Of a stretch of 64,000 bases of DNA, positions 59,455-64,000 are shown one piece after another. Position numbers and translations under genes: made by a program. The stretch's first letter is position 1, and every line of letters starts with the position of its first letter. Source of the DNA: Primulina eburnea (lineage: Eukaryota > Streptophyta > Magnoliopsida > Lamiales > Gesneriaceae); the NCBI RefSeq assembly GCF_022965805.1, contig NC_133109.1, forward strand, positions 4,937,869 to 5,001,868, in the 5' to 3' direction. The notes beneath the pieces were generated by a model. It did no database searches and was not told the origin of the DNA. It worked only from the letters and a program-made list of their open reading frames with translations.

Positions 59455-60903
59455 GGATCCGGATCGCCTACTGTGCACAGCATGATGCTGTGCACAGCTT
59501 GAATTTTTTTTTATTTGTTTTTTAATTTTTTTTTTTTTCTCTTTTTTTCCTCTCTTATTCTATATTGTTTTCCTTCTATTTTCATCCATTTTTTTTCCAT
59601 CTTCCACAAACATTGGACAATTTTATATGAAATAATATAAACATTTTAATTTTTTTATGTTAAATTAATAATTTTGCAATTAAAAATTACTATATTAAAT
59701 GTTTACATGTGAAAAATCGTATCATTTTTTTCGAATTTGATGAGTATTATTAATTTTTTTCCAATGAACAAAATTTTTAACAATATAAAACTATTAACTT
59801 GTTAATGCTTAAATTAAAATTTAGAACATTTCCATCATACAATATCAAAAACTAAAATTCAACACCACATTTCCATCAAAAATAAATAATTCATACATTT
59901 TTAAACTTAATTTCAACTAACAATGTTAATCGGCTATTCTTTAAATAAAAAACTACTCAAGAGCATTATTGGATATATCTCCATTGAAATCCATGGCTTC
60001 AAGAGAATGGTGAGGATGATCAAATTGTGCCTGCATTAATAAATATTATAAATCAATTTTACCATATAAGAATTAATATTTTTTTGGCTTAAAATTTTTA
60101 CCAATTAAAAAATTTCTAAATATCATTAAAGTTCATACCATTAATAATTCAGTGAAATTGAATTGACCTCCAGTTGTTTGAAGACATGCATGAGGTACCG
60201 GAGGTGCTGAACAAGATACGGGTAATTCATCATGTGTTCCGAGGATTGAGTGTCGATGATTCTCTTTTGTCATTTTTACGAACACCCTCCTTGCAACAAA
60301 CATATTTATACGAAGTTATAAATCCGGTGTTCTTGTTCTTGTTAAAATAATGCTTCCTAACTCCAAATCCAGTTTTCCCACCATATTCAACCCCAAACTT
60401 CCAAGACTCGTCTAGACTATCAAATTCCATACCAATCTTAGGCTTGAATTCGATATTTGAATTATAATCCATCAAGAATCTGAAAGTATCAATAAAATTT
60501 TTGGCTTGTTTCAGATCAATAGCAACATAAAAATAGAAACCAATAAAATCAAATAAAAAAATCGATAGCTAAACAATTAGAAAAAAAATTAGACATTTAA
60601 AAGAAGAAAAAATCGAACCTGGTATGTTACAGTATTTCCTGCAAAAAAATAATAATAATATTGAGTGAGAGGAAAAACGAGAAAAAGAAGAAAATGGACA
60701 AAAGAAGACGAGATGAAAACAAATGTTTATACTATTTTCATATAAAAGTGTGTGAATAATGTTTGTGGAAGAGAGAAAAATGATGGGAAAAAAAGTAGAA
60801 AAGAGAGGGAAAAAAAGAGAAAAGAAAAAAAAATTAAAAAAAAAATTAAAAAAAATCAATTTGTGCACAGCATCATGCTGTGCACAGCAGGGGATCGGGT
60901 TCC
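59455..60903. mobile_element. Mutator-like element carrying a FAR1-domain fragment
   Basis: 1,449 bp with terminal inverted repeats of about 150 bp (59,455-59,614 and 60,758-60,903) that begin GGATCCGGATC and, inverted, GGAACCCGATC. A perfect 9-bp duplication, TTTTGAAAG (59,446-59,454 and 60,904-60,912), confirms Mutator-type insertion. Each repeat includes ctgtgcacagcat-atgctgtg, itself a near-perfect palindrome. The interior has one minus-strand coding fragment (60,475-60,230) and no transposase catalytic domain, so it is a deletion derivative or gene-capturing MULE. Confidence 0.9.
60230..60475 (-). pseudogene. FAR1 DNA-binding-domain fragment in the MULE
   Basis: 81 residues on the minus strand, with PKIGMEFDSLDESWKFGVEY, GGKTGFGVRKHYFNKNKN and SYKYVCCKEGVRKNDKR. 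This is the first half of the FAR1/FHY3-type zinc-binding domain (WRKY-GCM1 related), which precedes the catalytic core in FAR1-type MULE transposases and in the light-signalling factors domesticated from them. The later His ligands, the transposase core and the SWIM domain are absent. It is either the first exon left after internal deletion of an autonomous element or a captured host fragment; the former is simpler. Confidence 0.8.
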
Positions 60904-61490
60904 TTTTGAAAGTGAGAAAGTGTGTGGCCGATTGTTTAAGGGTTTGGGTTTATTTTTTTTAACATATTATATAATAATTAATTCACTAATTAAGGCTTAG
61001 GCCTATTAAGCCAACAATTTAGACTCATTAGTCTTACTTAGGATTTAATTAGAATATTAAAATAGTTTTGGTAAAAATAGTTTTGCTTAAATAAGTTTGT
61101 GAATTTATTAGCCAGGTTGCCAAAACGTTCGTATTTTTGTTGAAAATCCAACACCGATAAAATTTACGTCACGGCGAATAAATTCACCTCAAAACCCCTT
61201 ATTTTCAAAAATAATAAAAAGCATCACCCAAATTTTAAATAATTAAAAACAATCGTTTAATAAAAACATTTTCTATTTTTTTCAGCCATCGGTCTCCGTT
61301 CCTCGATCGCAACTCGAATAACCTTTAAAAATACATTTTAATGCAACAATGTAGTAAAAATATATTTTAAACATGCAAATATGCACAATATAATTAATTC
61401 ATGCAATGAAACATTTAATTAAAATACAAGAGAATTTAATAATTGCATGCATGTGGTTCGCGTGGACCTTTAAATTTTCGGGGCGTTACA

Positions 61491-62430
61491 TAATCAATAT
61501 TTTTGAAAAAAGAAATAAAATAAAAAATAAAGAGATAAAATCCAAGACTTACAAAAAGATATAAAATAAAATAAAATAAAACTAAAAGAATTAGAAGAAA
61601 AACAAAAACAAGCTTATGAAATAATCAAAAGAATATTAGATAATATTAATATTGAAAATTCCGAAGAATCTGAAGATAATGAAATTAAAAACATTCAAAA
61701 TCTTGAGAAAACTTTCAGAAGTCTTTCTTTTTGTATTAAGAGAAATAACCTCTAGAATATACATACTAAAAATAAATCTAGTATTTTCAGAAAAATTTAA
61801 AATTAATACAATAGCTCTTTTTTATATTGGTCTTGATTTAAATCGTATAAAATCACGAATAGTGCCTAAAAATTTCAAAAAAAAAAAACTAATGAAAACT
61901 TTTCGCTGCTAATAATTCTAAATTAAATGTTAATTCAAAAATAGAAGCATCGATATTAAACAATGGAGTTTTTATTAAAACTACATTCATTCTAGTTAAT
62001 GATAGACATCATACTGAAATTCTAGGAACACCTTTTATAGGATTAATTACTCCAGATAAAGTAAATAATAATTCTATATCTTTTAAATTTAATTATAAAA
62101 AATTAGAATTATAATTCTTAGAAAAAACCCCGTACAAGAAATCTAAATTTAATAAAAGCATATTTTATATATGAAAATAGTATTAATGTACTAATTCAAG
62201 GAAAAAATCGGCATCTACTTAAAAATGATAAAGTTTATTATTCCCAACAGAAAACCCCCACAAAATTAACTTTTTTGGAGATATCAATCTCCATGTTTAT
62301 CCACAAAACTCACAAAAATGTTTCAGGACTTCAAGACTTTGCTATCTGGAAAAATCCCAAATTTTTTTATTAAATTCAATATGGAAAGTCCAACCAAACG
62401 ATTCCAATCAAAAAGTAATAATGACTTGGA
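61491..62430 (+). pseudogene. Endogenous pararetrovirus relic 2, right part (aspartic-protease-like)
   Basis: Continuation of 49,562-49,867 after the solo LTR. Plus-strand readable parts: KELEEKQKQAYEIIKRILDN (about 61,590-61,650, Lys/Glu-rich), an acidic stretch to 61,700, then a protease-like zone. This has ALFYIGLDLNRIKSRIVPKN (about 61,811-61,870) at the active-site position and, in another frame, a later segment EILGTPFIGLITPDK (about 62,014-62,058). Aspartic proteases need D-T/S-G; here the matching place reads Y-I-G, so the site is dead. Several frameshifts and stops occur. The relic ends near 62,430 in sequence shared with 13.8 kb. Protease-before-RT polyproteins occur in caulimovirids and gypsy elements; the style favours caulimovirid, with moderate certainty. 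Confidence 0.6.
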
Positions 62431-62477
62431 TTTAGTTAAACTGATCATATGCGTCTACTATATATATATTTTTGATG

Positions 62478-62538
<61 letters not shown>

Positions 62539-62682
62539 CAAAACTCCACTGGTGCGCTTCTAAACATTACTTCCATCTTTTAGTCATGAATGAATATTTC
62601 ACTGAGTAATATATATATATATATATACTTCTAAACATTACTTCTATCTTTTAGTCATGAATGAATATTTCACTGAGTAATA

Positions 62683-62745
<63 letters not shown>

Positions 62746-62786
62746 TTCTAAACATTACTTCCATCTTTTAGTCATGAATGAATATT
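62428..62786. repeat. TA-rich tandem repeat block
   Basis: (TA)n runs alternate with three copies of cttctaaacattactt-catcttttagtcatgaatgaatat (starting 62,557, 62,628 and 62,745). The first part is shared with 13,793-13,890, partly inverted. Non-coding. Confidence 0.85.
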
Positions 62787-64000
62787 CACTACAAGAAAAA
62801 TCCTATACGATAACGGATAAAATCCGTTGTCGTAGCCATTTTAAAAATGTTGTTGAAGCCAGTGTTGTTAAATGTTCGCTCAAAGACAACGGTTAAAAAC
62901 GGTTGTCGTAGCTACAATTTGCGACGGTTCTCAAAAACTGATGTCTTAGCTGCATTTTGCGACGGTTTTTAAAACCGTCGCAAAGGATATTTGCGACAGT
63001 TTTACAAACCGTCGCCAATTATGGTTCCGACGGAAGGCTTTATAAATTGTCGCTCAATGGAGCGACAAAACTCATGTGGATAAACCGTCGCTATTTAGCG
63101 ACGGTTTTTGAGTCCGTCGCTAATATTTTAGGTAAAATAAAAAAAAAAATTAAGGATTTAATAAATATTTGTTGTAAATTGGTACAATCTTGTAAAAAAT
63201 AAAATATTTAAATGTCTTGAAATAATAAAATCGTGTAAAAGATAAAAATTTTAATTGTTTTGATGTGGTAAAAAAATCGTGTAAAAGATAAAAATTTTAA
63301 ATGTTGTGAAGTGGTAAAATCAGGTAAGAGATAAAAAATTTAAGTGTTGTGAAGTTGTAAACTCGTTTAAGTGAGAAAAATTGTAATTGCTGGAAAATGA
63401 AGTGGAAGAAATTGAATGAAATTAGCATGTATTTATAGGGAGTGATGAAAAAAAATGGAGGGACGTATTGGGGAACGAATTTTTTTGAAAATAGCGACGG
63501 GTTTATTTAATACTGTCGCAAAACTTTAAATCGGCGACGGTTTATTCTTATTTGTCGCTAGTTTTAGCGACGGTTTAGAGGATACCGTCGCCATATGTAG
63601 CGACGGGTTAAAAAAACCCGTCGCTAAATTTTAAACACATTTAGCGACGGTTTAAGTGTAACCGTCGCCGATTTATTATTTTTCGACAGTTTTTAATACT
63701 GTTGCGAACCAAAAAATTGTTTTACAGAAAACCGTTGTCGAATGTACCAAAAAAAGCGCTAATAGACAACGGTTTATAAACCGTTGTCTTTTACCCGAAA
63801 AAACGCTCAAAGACAACGTTTTATAAAACCGTTGTCTTTGACCCTAAAAACCGTTGTCTTTTGCACGCAAAAGACAACGGTTTTTGTAAAACCGTTGTGG
63901 TTTGCCCCCAAAAGACAACAGTTTTATAAAAACCGTTGTCTTTTTCTTAAAAAACACACTTTTAACAACGGTTTTCGCAAAAACCGTTGTTAAAAGTGTG
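62787..64000 (+). mobile_element. CACTA element, one end, running off the window
   Basis: The tip CACTACAAGAAAAATC at 62,787 is the hallmark terminal repeat of CACTA (En/Spm) elements. Behind it are dozens of subterminal motifs in two families: gacaacggtt/aaccgttgtc (62,815-62,930 and 63,720-64,000) and gcgacggttt/aaaccgtcgc (62,920-63,670), many as inverted pairs that can fold. In En/Spm such motifs bind the element's own regulatory protein. A less repetitive gap (63,130-63,480) with a TATA-like tatttatagg may be the promoter. No coding region is inside the window. Confidence 0.85.

Larger units (their letters stand above)
49868..61490 (-). mobile_element. Solo gypsy-type LTR with nested copia and MULE
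   Basis: On the minus strand it starts TGTAACGCCCCGAAAATTT (61,490) and ends CAGATGTTTCA (49,868). Perfect TAATC duplications flank it (49,863-49,867 and 61,491-61,495). After removal of the copia (52,184-58,923), the MULE (59,455-60,903) and their duplications it is about 3.4 kb. It shares short blocks with the LTR at 1,048-5,006. No primer site or pol is present, so it is a solo LTR. The own-sequence parts 49,868-52,178, 58,929-59,445 and 60,913-61,490 hold no genes; the GC-rich ORFs at 51,612-51,992 on both strands are LTR sequence. Confidence 0.85.

Noticed and set aside
60752..61000. Lys-rich ORFs near 60.8 kb
   Set aside because: They are the A/G-rich arm of the MULE terminal repeat.
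49868..61490. A full gypsy element rather than a solo LTR
   Set aside because: No primer site, purine tract or gag/pol appears once the copia and MULE are removed, and one LTR's TG/CA ends directly abut the TAATC duplication.
63500..64000. CRISPR-like regularly spaced palindromic repeats
   Set aside because: Spacing is irregular, orientation alternates and the block lies behind a CACTA tip in a plant genome. These are subterminal transposon repeats.

Overview
The window is nuclear DNA of a flowering plant, probably a eudicot. It is AT-rich, lacks bacterial-style gene packing, and is dominated by LTR retrotransposons, DNA transposons, MITEs and relics of integrated plant pararetroviruses. The short inverted repeat at 24,974-25,157 looks like a family I associate with Lamiales, but that is a weak taxonomic hint. 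Only two intact host genes are visible: single-exon germin-like (cupin) genes at 15,402-16,034 and 26,671-27,303. They lie in two copies of a tandem segmental duplication (about 14,965-25,645 and 26,245-49,215), which later insertions have pushed apart and which meet at a CACTA-derived relic.

Layout. 1-5,006: 5' end of a minus-strand Ty3/gypsy element; its LTR carries a solo LTR with a 5S-rRNA-like internal promoter. 5,007-12,756: minus-strand caulimovirid-like relic (primer site, coat-like zinc knuckle, movement-protein-like region, RNase H-like region), interrupted by a solo gypsy LTR and a hAT-like element. 12,757-15,060: a complete TRIM, a MITE and a degenerate TRIM-like element. 14,965-25,645: duplication copy A with germin-like gene 1, a MULE with GC-rich ends, a solo TRIM LTR, a solo gypsy LTR and MITEs. 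25,651-26,200: CACTA relic. 26,245-49,215: copy B with germin-like gene 2, split by a broken chromovirus-like gypsy element (27,454 to about 41,415). That element contains a very young non-autonomous Athila-like element, a solo LTR and a second TRIM. Copy B also holds a 1.04-kb solo LTR and a truncated copia element. 49,562-62,430: a second, plus-strand pararetrovirus relic split by a gypsy-type solo LTR, itself split by a complete but mutated copia element (52,184-58,923) and a MULE with a FAR1-domain fragment (59,455-60,903). 62,787-64,000: one end of a CACTA element packed with subterminal repeats.

Insertion order follows from nesting, target-site duplications (TSDs) and comparison of the two duplication copies, several of which show the empty site. 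The germin-like genes encode secreted apoplastic cupins. Nothing indicates cooperation with the surrounding DNA, which is selfish or relic sequence. All alignments and coordinates of repeats were made by eye; element edges with a TSD should be exact or within a few bases, and edges called 'about' are looser.
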